From: Kutzneria buriramensis
GTDB taxonomy: Bacteria; Actinomycetota; Actinomycetes; Mycobacteriales; Pseudonocardiaceae
Direction of reading: 5' to 3'
DNA: 64,000 nucleotides
Assembly (NCBI RefSeq): GCF_003387475.1
Contig: NZ_QUNO01000002.1
Span: 372,001 to 436,000 of the forward strand
The notes under the pieces are model-generated. The model made no database searches. It was not told the origin of the DNA and saw only the letters and a list, made by a program, of their open reading frames with translations. Both the position numbers and the translations under genes were made by a program. Of the stretch, positions 9,408 through 18,774 are shown one piece after another; position 1 is the first letter of the stretch; the number at the start of each line of letters is the position of its first letter.

Positions 9408-10616
9408 TCAGGCGGGCTGAGCCCTTTCCGCGGACCGGCGGCTCCCTGCGAGCCACCTCCGACCATAGCGCATGCCGATCCCGACGAGCAGCGCGATGAG
9501 CGTCCACGTGTAGGGGTTGCGCACGAAGAAGCCGAGCGGGCCGTCGACGATGTCCCACGAGATGAAGCCGGTGTCCATGCCGTGCTGGAAGTCCAGCGGT
9601 GGCAGCCGGGTCGGCATCGCCGAGCCGGCCACGAACACCAGCGCCGGCACCCACCAGGACAGCCCGCGCGCCGACAGGGCGACGATCACGGGGATGAACC
9701 ACACCCAGTGGTGCTCCCAGGAGAAGGGCGACACCGCGCACGCCGTCATGCCGGCCAGGCCCAGCGCCAGCACGCGGTCGCCGCGCCGGTCGACCAGGCC
9801 GGCGATGGCGATGCCGGCCAGGCCCACCACCACGCCGGCCAGCAGCCACGGCACCTTCGAGCCGTCCTCGCCGAACACTCGCGCCAACATGCCGTGGATC
9901 GACTGGTCGGACCAGTTCAGCAGCGGCCCGACGCGGCTGGAGTCGCCGAACACGCCGCCGAACCAGTAGTGCGCGGCCTCGGGCACGAACAGCAGCCCCA
10001 CCACGACGGTCACGGCGAACGTCGCCAGCGCGGTGACGGCCTCCCGCCACCGGCGGGCGAACAGCAGGTAGCCGACGAAGATCAGTGGCGTCAGCTTCAC
10101 CGCCGCGGCCAGGCCCACACCCACACCGGCCCATGTGGACGGCCGGTTCCGGCACAGGTCGAACAGGATCAGGGCGAGCAGGATCAGGTTGATCTGTCCC
10201 AGCAGCAGGCTGGTGCGCACCGGCTCCAGCCACAGCGCGGCCGCGGCGAACACGAACGTCAGCTCCGGCGGCAGGCCGACGATCGCCCGGCAGCGCTGCA
10301 CGATCAACCACAGCAGACCGAGGTTGCCGGCCACCCACACCGCGCACAGCACGGGCAGCGGGATGATCGCCAGCGGCGCGAAGAACACCGCCGCGAACGG
10401 GGGATAGGTGAAGAACATCGGCCCCAGCACGCCCTGCGCGTACAGCGGCTGCCCGCTCAGCCAGGCCTTGGCGCCGGCCTGGTAGACCTGCATGTCGATG
10501 AGCCCGCCGCTGGGCCACAGCGCCACCATCGCCACGGCGGCGCCGACGGCCACGTAGAACACCGTCCGGGCGTTGGCGACCAGCCATTTTTGGGCAGGGT
10601 CGATCCTGAGGAGCAT
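9408..10616 (-). CDS. GT87/DUF2029 polytopic mannosyltransferase
   Basis: This 402-aa integral membrane protein has about 10-11 hydrophobic segments and the GT-C pattern of polyprenol-phosphate-mannose-dependent alpha-1,2-mannosyltransferases (DUF2029/GT87). Visible features are the early DMQVYQAGAKAWLSGQPLY loop carrying the acidic residue, FFTYPPFAA, LLGQINLILLALIL, KLTPLIF and CAVSPFSWEHHWVW. This family builds phosphatidylinositol mannosides, lipoarabinomannan or related glycans in actinobacteria. It stands alone here, so the acceptor cannot be assigned. Confidence 0.87.
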   Translation of the reverse strand: MLLRIDPAQKWLVANARTVFYVAVGAAVAMVALWPSGGLIDMQVYQAGAKAWLSGQPLYAQGVLGPMFFTYPPFAAVFFAPLAIIPLPVLCAVWVAGNLGLLWLIVQRCRAIVGLPPELTFVFAAAALWLEPVRTSLLLGQINLILLALILFDLCRNRPSTWAGVGVGLAAAVKLTPLIFVGYLLFARRWREAVTALATFAVTVVVGLLFVPEAAHYWFGGVFGDSSRVGPLLNWSDQSIHGMLARVFGEDGSKVPWLLAGVVVGLAGIAIAGLVDRRGDRVLALGLAGMTACAVSPFSWEHHWVWFIPVIVALSARGLSWWVPALVFVAGSAMPTRLPPLDFQHGMDTGFISWDIVDGPLGFFVRNPYTWTLIALLVGIGMRYGRRWLAGSRRSAERAQPA

Positions 10617-10702
10617 CGCTCGTGTTCCTTCCCCCAGTGAGGGTCTCTAGCGGTATGAGTCGCCAGAGCTCGCGTTGTTGCGGCGAATTCGTGTCGGCTA
10701 CG

Positions 10703-12994
10703 TCACTCGGCCGAGTAGTCGCGGGCGCTGAAGGTGCGCAGCACCGGCCCGCAGGCGGCCGCCGCGGCCAGCGCGACCGCGAAGCCGGCGACTCCCGGCG
10801 CGAGAATCCACGGGCTGAGCAGGGATTCGCCGTGACCGGAAATGCTGTGCGTGATGTCGAGCAGGCCGAGGCCGACGAGCATGCCGGCCAGCGACGAGCC
10901 GATCGTGGCCACCAGCACCGGCAGCACGACCTCGCGCCGCAACGCCCGCGCCAGCACCCGGACCGGCGTGCCGGCCGCGATCAGGGCCCCGAACGTGCGC
11001 CGGCGGTCGATGACCGAACCGGCCGCCGCCACGGCCGCGCTGGCCCCGCTGAGCAGGGCCATGAGCCCCAGCCCGATGGCGGTCGCCCGCCGCAGGTCCG
11101 CCATCAGCGTGTCCATGTGGCCGATGTCGCGGTAGTTGTCGGAGACCGCCACGTCGGGCAGCACCCGCACCACCGCCGTGTACACGGCGTCCTTGGTGGA
11201 CGGAGTCGTGACGGTGGCGGCCCCGGTCGGCTTCGCCGCCAGGTCCGGGAACACCGCCGGGTCGATCACGATCATGTCCGTCCAGTCGGACAGCTTGTGC
11301 AGCGGCACGTCCGCCGGCAGCGGCCTGGCCGACGGGGTGTCGGTGGGCGTGCTGGGGTTCAGACGGAACTCCATGCTGTGCAGGGCGTCCGAGGAGCCGC
11401 GGGGGAGGTAGACGGCTGGGCCGTCGGTGCAGTCGCTCGTGGACAGTCCGGATAGGACCATGGCGATGTCCTTGCACGGCGCGATGACGGCCTCGTAGCT
11501 TGGCCGATTCTCGTCCGAAGTGGACGTCAGCGAACCGCCGACCAGTGGAATCACCGGCGCGTTGAGGTTGCGTCGAGCCAGCTCGGCCCGCAGTTCGGCG
11601 ATCGCGTCGGTGTGCGGGCCGACGGTGCTCTGGCCGACCGTCTGCGCGACGATCGCGTTGTCCTTCCACGGGCCGCTGAACGTCGGCATCTCCCGTTCGA
11701 GACCCGGCAGCATGGTCAACGCCATCGAGCCGGCGAACACCGCCACCACCACGCCCGCCGCCGCACGGAACGACGCCACCGGATCGCCGAGCAGCCGCCG
11801 GCCGGCCAGCAGCGTGGACGGCTTGCGCCAGCGGCCGACGAAGTACCGTCCGACCAGCGCGGTGACCACCGGCCCGGCCAGCACCAGCGCCACCGCGACG
11901 GCGCCGAGGCCGACCAGCACGACCGTGAACCGGTCGAGGTCGGACCGCCCGCCGGTGGCGATCGACAGGCCCAGCAGGAATACGCCGCCCGCCGCCACCA
12001 GCCCGAGCAGCCGGGCGGGGCTGATCTTGCGCCGGGACTGCTCCGCGGCGGCCATCAGCGGCCGGTCGACGACGCGGCGCAGCCCCAGCACCGCCGCCCC
12101 GACCACCAGCACCGGCGCCAGCACCGCGACGAAGCCCACGAACAGCGGCCCGGACGTGAAGTCGCCGGGCAGCCAGGTTCCGCCGCCCCACGGGATCATC
12201 GCCGTCAGGTGGCTCAGCGGCTGCGCGACGGCGACCGCGAGCACGCTGCCCAGGACCGCCCCGATCACCGTCTCCACGGCCGTCATGGCGATCACCTGCA
12301 CCGGCGTCGCGCCGGCCAGTCGCAGCGCCGCCAGCCGGCGTTCGCGGCGGGTCGCGGTCAGCCGCGCCGCCGACGCCACCAGCACCAGGCACGGCACGAT
12401 CAGCACCACCATGCCGACGCGGGTCAGCAGGTACAGCATGTCGCCGTTGTCCTGGGCGACGGCGTCGTTGCCGCCGAAGCCGGCGAGGAAGCGACCGTCG
12501 ATCGTGCCGGGCTGGTGGCCGATGATCGCCACCAGTTCGTCCGGGTACTCCAGCGCCTGATCGCCGATCTCGCCGACGACCTGCCCCGGGAACCGGTCGC
12601 CGAGCAACTGCGGCGGCGTGGCCTTGACCAGGTCCGCGAGCACCGGCGACAGCAGCACCTCGCCCGGTCCCGGCACCTTGGAGATGCCCGGCGCCAGCGT
12701 CGGCGTGTTGCCGGCCTTGGTCAGGGCCACGTCGAAGCGGTGAATCAGCTTGCCGTCGTACTGGTCGCTGTTCGTGGCCATGGCCATCAGCGCGCGGGTG
12801 TCCTGTTGGCTCACGGCGTTGTCGGTGCTGCGCCATGCCGTGCGTTCGGCCCGGTGCTGCAACGCGTTCGGCGCGGAGGCCAGCCACAACACCAGCGACA
12901 CGCCCAGAGCCACGCCCACCGTGACCAACGCGGTGCCGATCCGGCTACGGGAGTCGTTCCGCAGCACGGCAAGCGCGATACGGAACACACTCAT
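10703..12994 (-). CDS. ABC transporter permease, FtsX/MacB type
   Basis: This 763-aa permease has an N-terminal membrane anchor (residues about 15-40), a periplasmic-type domain and two FtsX-like blocks, each with clustered membrane segments (about 210-340 and 390-470, then 650-750). The VASAARLTATRRERRLAALRLAGA coupling motif is typical of the family and recurs as IDRRRTFGALIAAGTP. The ATG at 12994 overlaps the ATPase stop (ATGA). These exporters remove antimicrobial peptides or lipids or control cell-wall hydrolases. The divergent two-component system suggests stress-regulated expression. Confidence 0.9.
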   Translation of the reverse strand: MSVFRIALAVLRNDSRSRIGTALVTVGVALGVSLVLWLASAPNALQHRAERTAWRSTDNAVSQQDTRALMAMATNSDQYDGKLIHRFDVALTKAGNTPTLAPGISKVPGPGEVLLSPVLADLVKATPPQLLGDRFPGQVVGEIGDQALEYPDELVAIIGHQPGTIDGRFLAGFGGNDAVAQDNGDMLYLLTRVGMVVLIVPCLVLVASAARLTATRRERRLAALRLAGATPVQVIAMTAVETVIGAVLGSVLAVAVAQPLSHLTAMIPWGGGTWLPGDFTSGPLFVGFVAVLAPVLVVGAAVLGLRRVVDRPLMAAAEQSRRKISPARLLGLVAAGGVFLLGLSIATGGRSDLDRFTVVLVGLGAVAVALVLAGPVVTALVGRYFVGRWRKPSTLLAGRRLLGDPVASFRAAAGVVVAVFAGSMALTMLPGLEREMPTFSGPWKDNAIVAQTVGQSTVGPHTDAIAELRAELARRNLNAPVIPLVGGSLTSTSDENRPSYEAVIAPCKDIAMVLSGLSTSDCTDGPAVYLPRGSSDALHSMEFRLNPSTPTDTPSARPLPADVPLHKLSDWTDMIVIDPAVFPDLAAKPTGAATVTTPSTKDAVYTAVVRVLPDVAVSDNYRDIGHMDTLMADLRRATAIGLGLMALLSGASAAVAAAGSVIDRRRTFGALIAAGTPVRVLARALRREVVLPVLVATIGSSLAGMLVGLGLLDITHSISGHGESLLSPWILAPGVAGFAVALAAAAACGPVLRTFSARDYSAE

Positions 12995-13665
12995 GAGTAG
13001 ACCTCCTGGAGAATGCGACCGTCGCTCAGCTCGACGACCCGCCGAGCGCGGCCGGCGATGGCGGCGTCGTGCGTCACGACGACGACCGCCGCGCCGGATT
13101 CCGCCGCGGACGTCAGGAGGGCGGACATCATGTCCTGGCCGGTGCGGGTGTCCAGGGCGCCGGTCGGCTCGTCGGCGAAGATCACCCGCGGCCGGTGCGC
13201 CAGCGCCCGCGCGATGGCGACCCGCTGCGCCTGCCCGCCGGACATCTCCCCGGGCCGCCGCTTCTCCAACCCGACCAGCCCCAGCCTGGCCAGCCAGTCC
13301 CGGGCATCGGCCACGGCCTGCTGGCGCGGCATCCCGGCGAGCAGCAGCGGCAGCGCCGCGTTCTCCTCGGCGGTCAGCTCCGCCACGAGCATCCCCGACT
13401 GGAACACGAAGCCGAAGGCGGTGCGCCGCAGCTCGCTGCGCGCCGCCTCGGACAGCGTGCCCACGGACTGCCCGTCCAGGAACACGTCGCCGCTGTCCGG
13501 CCGCAGGATGCCGGACAGCACGTGCAGCAGGCTCGTCTTGCCGGACCCGGACGGCCCGACGACGGCCAGCACCTGGCCCGGCTCGATGCTGATGTCCACG
13601 CCGTCCAGCGCGTGCACACCGCCGTAGTGTTTGGTCAGACCCCGTCCCGCCAGCACCGGTGCCAC
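12991..13665 (-). CDS. ABC transporter ATP-binding protein, MacB/LolD type
   Basis: This 224-aa ATPase partners the FtsX-type permease. Walker A is GPSGSGKT (residues about 37-44), the Q-loop is in FVFQSG, the ABC signature is MSGGQAQR, Walker B is VIFADEP and the H-loop is VVVTHD. It is co-transcribed with the permease through a four-base overlap and is divergent from the kinase gene. The length and motifs match the lipoprotein/bacitracin-export ATPase class. Confidence 0.93.
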   Translation of the reverse strand: MAPVLAGRGLTKHYGGVHALDGVDISIEPGQVLAVVGPSGSGKTSLLHVLSGILRPDSGDVFLDGQSVGTLSEAARSELRRTAFGFVFQSGMLVAELTAEENAALPLLLAGMPRQQAVADARDWLARLGLVGLEKRRPGEMSGGQAQRVAIARALAHRPRVIFADEPTGALDTRTGQDMMSALLTSAAESGAAVVVVTHDAAIAGRARRVVELSDGRILQEVYS

Positions 13666-13835
13666 TCCTCACCCTCCGATCCCTCGTGTCGGGGTCAGAC
13701 GATGCCGGCGCGGGCGGGTCGGCCACCTCGGCCGAGCAGCACGGGCCCGCGGCCGTCCATCGGCCGAATGACCGATGCCGCGCCGGGCCGGTCGGCCGAG
13801 GTCACGGGGCGTCGACCGGCCGTACTGTGTCCTTC

Positions 13836-15005
13836 GTGGACCGACTGCTGACCGCGCTGCGCGCCCCCGTTTTCATCGGCGCCGGCGTCATGGCGGTGTA
13901 CGTGCTGCAAACCGGATCGACGGTGCTCTACGGATTCCGGCTGTCCGAGCTGGGCATGGCGGTGTTCGTCCTGCCGGTCTGCGTCGCCGCGGTCATCTGC
14001 GCCAAGCGCCCGGTGCTGGCGGTGGCCGTGGCCAGCGTCGCCGCCGGCGTCGGCACGGTCTACGCCCGGGCCTACCACGTCTACCCGCCGGCGTGGCTCA
14101 GCCCGCTCACGCCCGCGGAGACCGTCGCCTTCCTGGTCATCATCGTCACGGTGGTGTTCAGCGGAGAGACCGGGGCCGCGATCTTCGAGCTCGGGCTGCT
14201 GTGCGCGTCGGCGACGTTCGCCCTGCTGTTCCGCGAGACCTCCCTCATCTTCTCGCTGGAGCGGCGGCTCAGCTTCGCGTTGGACGTCGCGGTCGTCGCC
14301 GTTGCCGTCCTGCTTGGCATCTACCTGCGGGCCCGTGACGGCATCCGCCGCCGCGCCCTGGCCACCGCCGTCACCGACGCCCAGCGGGCCGAACGCGTGG
14401 AGCTGGCCCGCGAGCTGCACGACGTCGTCGCGCACCACGTCACCGGCATGGTGGTGCAGGCGCAGGCGGCGCTGACCGTCGCCGACAACGACCCGCTGGC
14501 CGCGCACCGGCTGCTGCCCGGCATCGTCAACTCCGGCACCGACGCGCTGGCGGCGATGCGCCGGCTCGTCGGCACGCTGCGCGAAAGTGAGCCCCTCTAC
14601 ACCGCCACCACCGACCTCGACGCCGACGTCCGGGCCGCCGTCGACCGCGCCCAGCAGGCCGGCGTCCCGGTGCGGCTGACCATGCGGCTGCCGGCCGTCG
14701 TGCCGCAGGAGGTCGGCCGGTCGGTGCTGCGGCTGGTCCAGGAGTCGCTGACCAACGTGCACAAGCACGCCAACGACCCCACGCTGGTGGCGGTCGAACT
14801 CACGACCGGGTCGGACGCGTTGCGACTGATGGTGCGCGACGACGGCAAGGGCGGACGCGTCACGCCCGTCGGCGGGTCGGGTGGCTACGGTCTGGTCGGT
14901 ATGAGAGAACGGGTGGAGCTGCTCGGCGGCCTGTTCTCCGCGGGCGAGGTGGCCGGCGGCTGGCAGGTGCTGGCCGAGCTACCACTCAAGGGGGAGGCGC
15001 GTTGA
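13836..15005 (+). CDS. Sensor histidine kinase (HisKA_3/NarL-type)
   Basis: This is the membrane sensor of a NarX/DesK/LiaS-like two-component system, about 389 aa. Five or six transmembrane helices fill residues 10-160. The dimerisation/phospho-acceptor motif ERVELARELHDVVAHHV carries the histidine, and the C-terminal HATPase has DDGKGG and GGYGLVGMRERV. I favour the GTG at 13836 (VDRLLTALR), with GTG 13827 as the alternative; the longer frame adds low-complexity residues. It is co-transcribed with the response regulator by a TTGA overlap and probably controls the divergent ABC exporter. Confidence 0.88.
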   Translation: MDRLLTALRAPVFIGAGVMAVYVLQTGSTVLYGFRLSELGMAVFVLPVCVAAVICAKRPVLAVAVASVAAGVGTVYARAYHVYPPAWLSPLTPAETVAFLVIIVTVVFSGETGAAIFELGLLCASATFALLFRETSLIFSLERRLSFALDVAVVAVAVLLGIYLRARDGIRRRALATAVTDAQRAERVELARELHDVVAHHVTGMVVQAQAALTVADNDPLAAHRLLPGIVNSGTDALAAMRRLVGTLRESEPLYTATTDLDADVRAAVDRAQQAGVPVRLTMRLPAVVPQEVGRSVLRLVQESLTNVHKHANDPTLVAVELTTGSDALRLMVRDDGKGGRVTPVGGSGGYGLVGMRERVELLGGLFSAGEVAGGWQVLAELPLKGEAR

Positions 15006-15646
15006 CCGTCCGGGTGTTGATCGCCGATGACCAGGAGATGGTCCGGGTCGGGTTCCGGATGATCATCGACAACCAGCCGGACCTGGAGGTGGTCGCCGAC
15101 GTCCCCGACGGCGTGACCGCGCTGACCCAGGCCCGGGAGCTGCGGCCGGACGTGTGCCTGGTGGACATCCGGATGCCCGGGATCGACGGGCTGGAGGTGA
15201 CCCGGCAGCTGGCCGGGCGCGGGGTCGCCGACCCGATCAAGGTCGTGGTGGTGACCACCTTCGACCTGGACGAGTACGTCTACGCCGCGCTGGAGAACGG
15301 GGCCTGCGGCTTCCTGCTCAAGGACGCCGGCCCGGCGCTGCTCGTCGAGGCGGTCCGGGCGGCCGCGGCCGGCAACGCGCTGATCTCCCCGCAGATCACC
15401 CTGCGGATGCTCCAACATTTCACTCGGCCGTCGGAGGGCGCGGACCTCGACCTGTTGACCCAACGCGAACAGGACGTGGTGCGGGAGGTCGCGCGGGGTC
15501 TGACCAACACCGAGATCGCCGGGGCGTTGTTCCTGTCGCTGTCGACGGTGAAAACGCACCTGGCTTCCGTGCAGAACAAGATCGGTGCCCGAAATCGGGT
15601 GGAGATTGCCGCCTGGGCCTGGCGAACCGGTCTCGTGACCGCCTAG
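15002..15646 (+). CDS. NarL-family response regulator, partner of the upstream kinase
   Basis: This 214-aa regulator has a receiver domain with the acidic pair DD at residues 9-10, phospho-acceptor D55 (VCLVDIRMPG) and K in GFLLKDAG, and a C-terminal LuxR helix-turn-helix (LTQREQDVVREVARGLTNTEI... STVKTHL). The TTG start at 15002 overlaps the kinase stop, so translation is likely coupled. It probably regulates the divergent ABC transporter genes at 10703-13665. Confidence 0.92.
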   Translation: MTVRVLIADDQEMVRVGFRMIIDNQPDLEVVADVPDGVTALTQARELRPDVCLVDIRMPGIDGLEVTRQLAGRGVADPIKVVVVTTFDLDEYVYAALENGACGFLLKDAGPALLVEAVRAAAAGNALISPQITLRMLQHFTRPSEGADLDLLTQREQDVVREVARGLTNTEIAGALFLSLSTVKTHLASVQNKIGARNRVEIAAWAWRTGLVTA

Positions 15647-15807
15647 CGTTCCGCAGGTACTCTGTCAAGCGATCTGTCACTCAATGGAGACCGTCGCGTG
15701 ACATGTGTACAGGCGCATAGGGATTTCCCTAACGGCGGTTCGGCCGCAACCGAAGGCTCCGCTCAGTCGATCGTCAATCCCGCGTTCCGACCCTACGGTT
15801 CTATATC

Positions 15808-17280
15808 GTGCAGGACGCGCAGCTTGTCGGCGCCATCGTGGAAGGCGACCGGCAGGGGTGGGCCGAACTCTACGAGAGGTACGCCGACCCCCTTTACACC
15901 TATTGTGTCTCCCAGTTGCAGGACCGTGAGGCGGCGGCCGACGTCCTGCACGACACACTGATCGTCGCCACGGAGCGCGTCGCGCAACTGCGCGACCCGG
16001 AACGGCTGCGCCCCTGGCTGTACGCGATCGCCCGCAACGAGTGCCACCGCCGCCGGCGCAGCCACCGCCGGCTGGTCGCGCTGGAGGAGGCCGGCGACGT
16101 GCCGGCCGCGGCCGAGGACGTGGACGGCGAGCTGCGGCTGGAGGAGATGCGCCGGCTGGTGCGCGACGCCGTGGAGGGTCTGAACCCGAGCGAGCGCGAG
16201 GTGCTGGAGCTGGCCGGCACGCACGGCCTGACCGGCCAGGACCTGGCCGCGGCGCTGGACGTGTCCGTCAATCACGCCAACGCCTTGCTGTCCCGGGCCC
16301 GCCAGCAGTTCGAGCGGTCGCTGGGCGCGCTGATCATCGCCCGCACCGGGCGGGCGGCGTGCGGGGTGCTCGACGACATGCTCCGCAGCTGGGATGGTCG
16401 GATGACCCCGTTGCTGCGCAAGCGGATCGCGCGGCACATCGAGAACTGTGAGACCTGCGGCGAGAACAAGAAGCGGCGGGTCAACGCCAAGCAGCTGCTG
16501 GCCATGATCCCGCTGCTGGTGGCCGGCGGCGAGGTCGCCGACAAGGTGGCGCAGCAGCGGGAGAACCCGGAGCTGGTCAGCTACCGGCGCGGACTGGCCG
16601 AACGCGCCGGCCCCTTTCGGCGCGACGGCTTCCCCGTGAGCCAGGTGCGCCGATATCGACCGCCGTACGTCACGATCGCGGCGGTCAGCGTGCTGATCAT
16701 CGCCCTGGGCATCTACATGTTCGCGCCGGCCCCGCGCGACCAGAACGAGGCGCTGCCGCCGTCGGAGACGACGACGCTGCCGGTGTCGGTGCCGACGACA
16801 ACCGAGGACACGTCGACGACGACCGTCACGACGACGACCGATCCGACGACCACCACGGTCGTCACCACGACCAAGGCGGCCGCCGTGCCGCCGAAGACGG
16901 TGGTGGTCACGACCACCATCACGACGACGACCACGACCCCGCCGACATCGGCGGTGACGACGACCACGACCACCACACCGTCGTCGTCGACCCCGCCGCC
17001 GCCGGGCACGCTCGGCGTCACTCCGCGTGAGATCAACCTCAACGCGGGGCCGGGCACGGTCAGGGTCTCGTCGAAGGGGGGAACGCTGACGTGGACCGCG
17101 TCCAGCGCCGACCCCGCCATCAAGATCTCACCGTCGGCGGGCACCCTTGCCGCGAACGACACGGTGGATACCACCATTTCGCTCACCCGCTCCGACAACG
17201 CGGGCGGCGCGAAGGTGGTGTACACCGCGACCGGCGGCCAGGCCATCACGGTGAGTGTGAGTTGGTCCGTCATCTCGTGA
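15808..17280 (+). CDS. Membrane-tethered ECF sigma factor fused to zinc-finger, TM, Thr-rich linker and Ig-like domain
   Basis: This 490-aa protein starts with ECF sigma region 2 (residues about 10-85, with ADVLHDTLIVA and RPWLYAIARNE) and region 4 (about 115-170, LNPSEREVLEL and QDLAAALDVSVNHANALLSRAR). A short zinc-finger-like HIENCETCGE segment follows (H210, C214, C217), reminiscent of anti-sigma factors. One membrane segment is at about 287-305, followed by a Thr/Pro-rich stretch (320-405) and a C-terminal beta-sandwich-like domain. The GTG start gives the conserved sigma N-terminus. It lies just before the eCIS genes and may control them (inference). Related fusions occur in some actinobacterial ECF groups. 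Confidence 0.85.
   Translation: MQDAQLVGAIVEGDRQGWAELYERYADPLYTYCVSQLQDREAAADVLHDTLIVATERVAQLRDPERLRPWLYAIARNECHRRRRSHRRLVALEEAGDVPAAAEDVDGELRLEEMRRLVRDAVEGLNPSEREVLELAGTHGLTGQDLAAALDVSVNHANALLSRARQQFERSLGALIIARTGRAACGVLDDMLRSWDGRMTPLLRKRIARHIENCETCGENKKRRVNAKQLLAMIPLLVAGGEVADKVAQQRENPELVSYRRGLAERAGPFRRDGFPVSQVRRYRPPYVTIAAVSVLIIALGIYMFAPAPRDQNEALPPSETTTLPVSVPTTTEDTSTTTVTTTTDPTTTTVVTTTKAAAVPPKTVVVTTTITTTTTTPPTSAVTTTTTTTPSSSTPPPPGTLGVTPREINLNAGPGTVRVSSKGGTLTWTASSADPAIKISPSAGTLAANDTVDTTISLTRSDNAGGAKVVYTATGGQAITVSVSWSVIS
16750..17003 (+). repeat. Low-complexity acg/acc triplet tract (Thr-rich linker)
   Basis: This in-frame tract is made largely of acg and acc triplets that encode threonine with some proline and valine. 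It forms the extracellular linker of the sigma-factor fusion. It is coding sequence rather than a non-coding microsatellite, but it could vary in length between strains. Confidence 0.7.
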
Positions 17281-17404
17281 CGCAGAGAAGTCACCATAAA
17301 TTTCTGGAGAAAAGTTGTTGTTCCTCGATCCGCCCAGGTCTCCCAGCTTCGGGCGGCCACTCCTGTGAGCCGTCCGCACGCTGAAGCCGAAGGAGACAGG
17401 CGAG

Positions 17405-18058
17405 ATGGAAACTGACACGGCGGCAACGACGCTGACCCGGGTCCCGGTGCTCGTGCGGGCCACGGATCCGATCCTGCAGGGCGGGGTCGCCGTCACGCTG
17501 CGCACCAGGCCGGAGATCCGGCTGGTGGACGAGGACGCGGCGGAGGCGAGATCGGCGGTGGTCTTCGTGGTCGCCGACCGGCTCGACGACCAGGCCGTCA
17601 AGCTGCTGCGCACGCTGCAGTGCGGCGGCCACACCAAGGTGGCGCTCATCGCCGGCCAGATCGACGACAACGAGATCCTCACCGCGGTGGAGAACGGCGT
17701 CTGCGCCGTCGCCCGCCGCGCGGAGATCAACGCCGACGCGCTGGTCCGGCTGGCCCAGGCGGTCAACACCGGCGAGGGCGCGCTGCCGCCCGACCTGCTG
17801 GGCCGGCTGCTGGACCGGGTCGCCCGGCTCCAGCGCAACGTGCTGGAGCCGCGCGGGCTGCACCTGGGCGGCACCTCCGCCCGCGAGACCGAGGTGCTGC
17901 GCCTGGTCGCGGAGGGCTACTCCACCAAGGAGATCGCCGAGCAGCTGTGCTACTCGCAGCGCACCGTGAAGGCGATCATGCACGACATCACCAACCGGTT
18001 CCATCTGCGCAACCGGCCGCACGCCGTGGCGTACGCGCTGCGGGAAGGCCTGATCTGA
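17405..18058 (+). CDS. Orphan LuxR-type regulator with degenerate receiver domain
   Basis: This 217-aa protein has a receiver-like N-terminal half without the usual acidic pair or an obvious phospho-acceptor (the strand reads VVFVVADRLDD). Its C-terminal half is a clear LuxR helix-turn-helix (SARETEVLRLVAEGYSTKEIAEQL... RTVKAIM). Phosphorylation-independent control is likely. A good ribosome-binding site (gaaggagac) precedes the ATG. It lies between the sigma-factor fusion and the leftward eCIS operon, so it is a candidate eCIS regulator (inference). Confidence 0.85.
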   Translation: METDTAATTLTRVPVLVRATDPILQGGVAVTLRTRPEIRLVDEDAAEARSAVVFVVADRLDDQAVKLLRTLQCGGHTKVALIAGQIDDNEILTAVENGVCAVARRAEINADALVRLAQAVNTGEGALPPDLLGRLLDRVARLQRNVLEPRGLHLGGTSARETEVLRLVAEGYSTKEIAEQLCYSQRTVKAIMHDITNRFHLRNRPHAVAYALREGLI

Positions 18059-18076
18059 CACGGCATTCGTTGTTCT

Positions 18077-18115
18077 GACCGAGAGGGGCGGCGCGGACGG
18101 CCGCCCCTCTCGGTC
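18077..18115. terminator. Strong bidirectional terminator hairpin
   Basis: A 16-bp perfect inverted repeat (arms gaccgagaggggcggc and its complement) has a short loop. It lies between the stop of the LuxR-type gene and the stop of the convergent leftward gene, so it probably serves both strands. Confidence 0.85.
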
Positions 18116-18122
18116 TGCCGGT

Positions 18123-18764
18123 TCAGTGCCAGTAACCGGCGCCCGTCCCCACCACTTCGGCGTTGTAGTGCTGGTTCCAGCTGACCAGGTGCGAGAAGAA
18201 GCCGTTCAGCTGGACGTTCAGCTGGATCGGCAGCGCCGCGATCGGCCCCGAGTTGGCGTCGCCGCGGTTCATCGCGTGGTTGGGCACGATCGCCCGCACG
18301 TCCACCGAGAAGTCCGGCGGCAGGTAGTTGACCTGGATCCACGGCGCCACGTAGTCCAGGTAGCGGCCCACGCCGTTGTGGCTGGCGCCGTAGTAGAACG
18401 AGATGCCGACCAGGAAGTCGTAGTCGGCCTGCCAGACCCGCCACCACTCGCTGGACGCCTTGAAGTGCAGGCTGATGCTGTGCGGCTCGGAGCCCCAGCC
18501 GGTCAGCGACATCGGGTCCACCCCGGACGGCACCGCGTTGGCGTACTCGGTGGCGTTGATGGTGGCGGTGTTGTGCAGCAGGTCGATCACGGTCTTGCCG
18601 ACGTTGACGATGGTGTCGACCGCGCTGTCGCCGCCGATGGTCTCCTCGCCGGGCCCGGTGCCGGCGAGCTCGTCGCTCGCGGTGTAGCTGGCGAAGTTGG
18701 CCGCGTCGGCCTGCATCGCCTGCTCGAAGTCGCTCTGGCTGACCTGTGGTGTGGTGTCGGTCAT
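18123..18764 (-). CDS. Hypothetical protein, last gene of the PAAR operon (possible eCIS cargo)
   Basis: I do not recognise this 213-aa protein. The first 65 residues are rich in D, T, S and A and look flexible, including TASDELAGTGPGEETIGGDS. The rest is Trp/Tyr-rich and beta-like (SSEWWRVWQADYDFLVGISFYYGASH) and ends GAGYWH. There is no signal peptide or membrane segment. It is the terminal gene of the leftward operon with the DUF4255 protein, PAAR tip and cysteine protease, so it may be a loaded effector or its partner (inference). Confidence 0.75.
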   Translation of the reverse strand: MTDTTPQVSQSDFEQAMQADAANFASYTASDELAGTGPGEETIGGDSAVDTIVNVGKTVIDLLHNTATINATEYANAVPSGVDPMSLTGWGSEPHSISLHFKASSEWWRVWQADYDFLVGISFYYGASHNGVGRYLDYVAPWIQVNYLPPDFSVDVRAIVPNHAMNRGDANSGPIAALPIQLNVQLNGFFSHLVSWNQHYNAEVVGTGAGYWH

Positions 18765-18774
18765 CGGGATTCTC

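Noticed and set aside
11612-13000. 462-aa plus-strand frame inside the FtsX-type permease gene
   Set aside because: Arg/His/Gln-rich antisense shadow with no recognisable motif; the leftward permease is clear.
16750-17003. Possible microsatellite or CRISPR-like repeat
   Set aside because: The acg/acc triplets are in frame within a coding gene and there are no spaced palindromic units.
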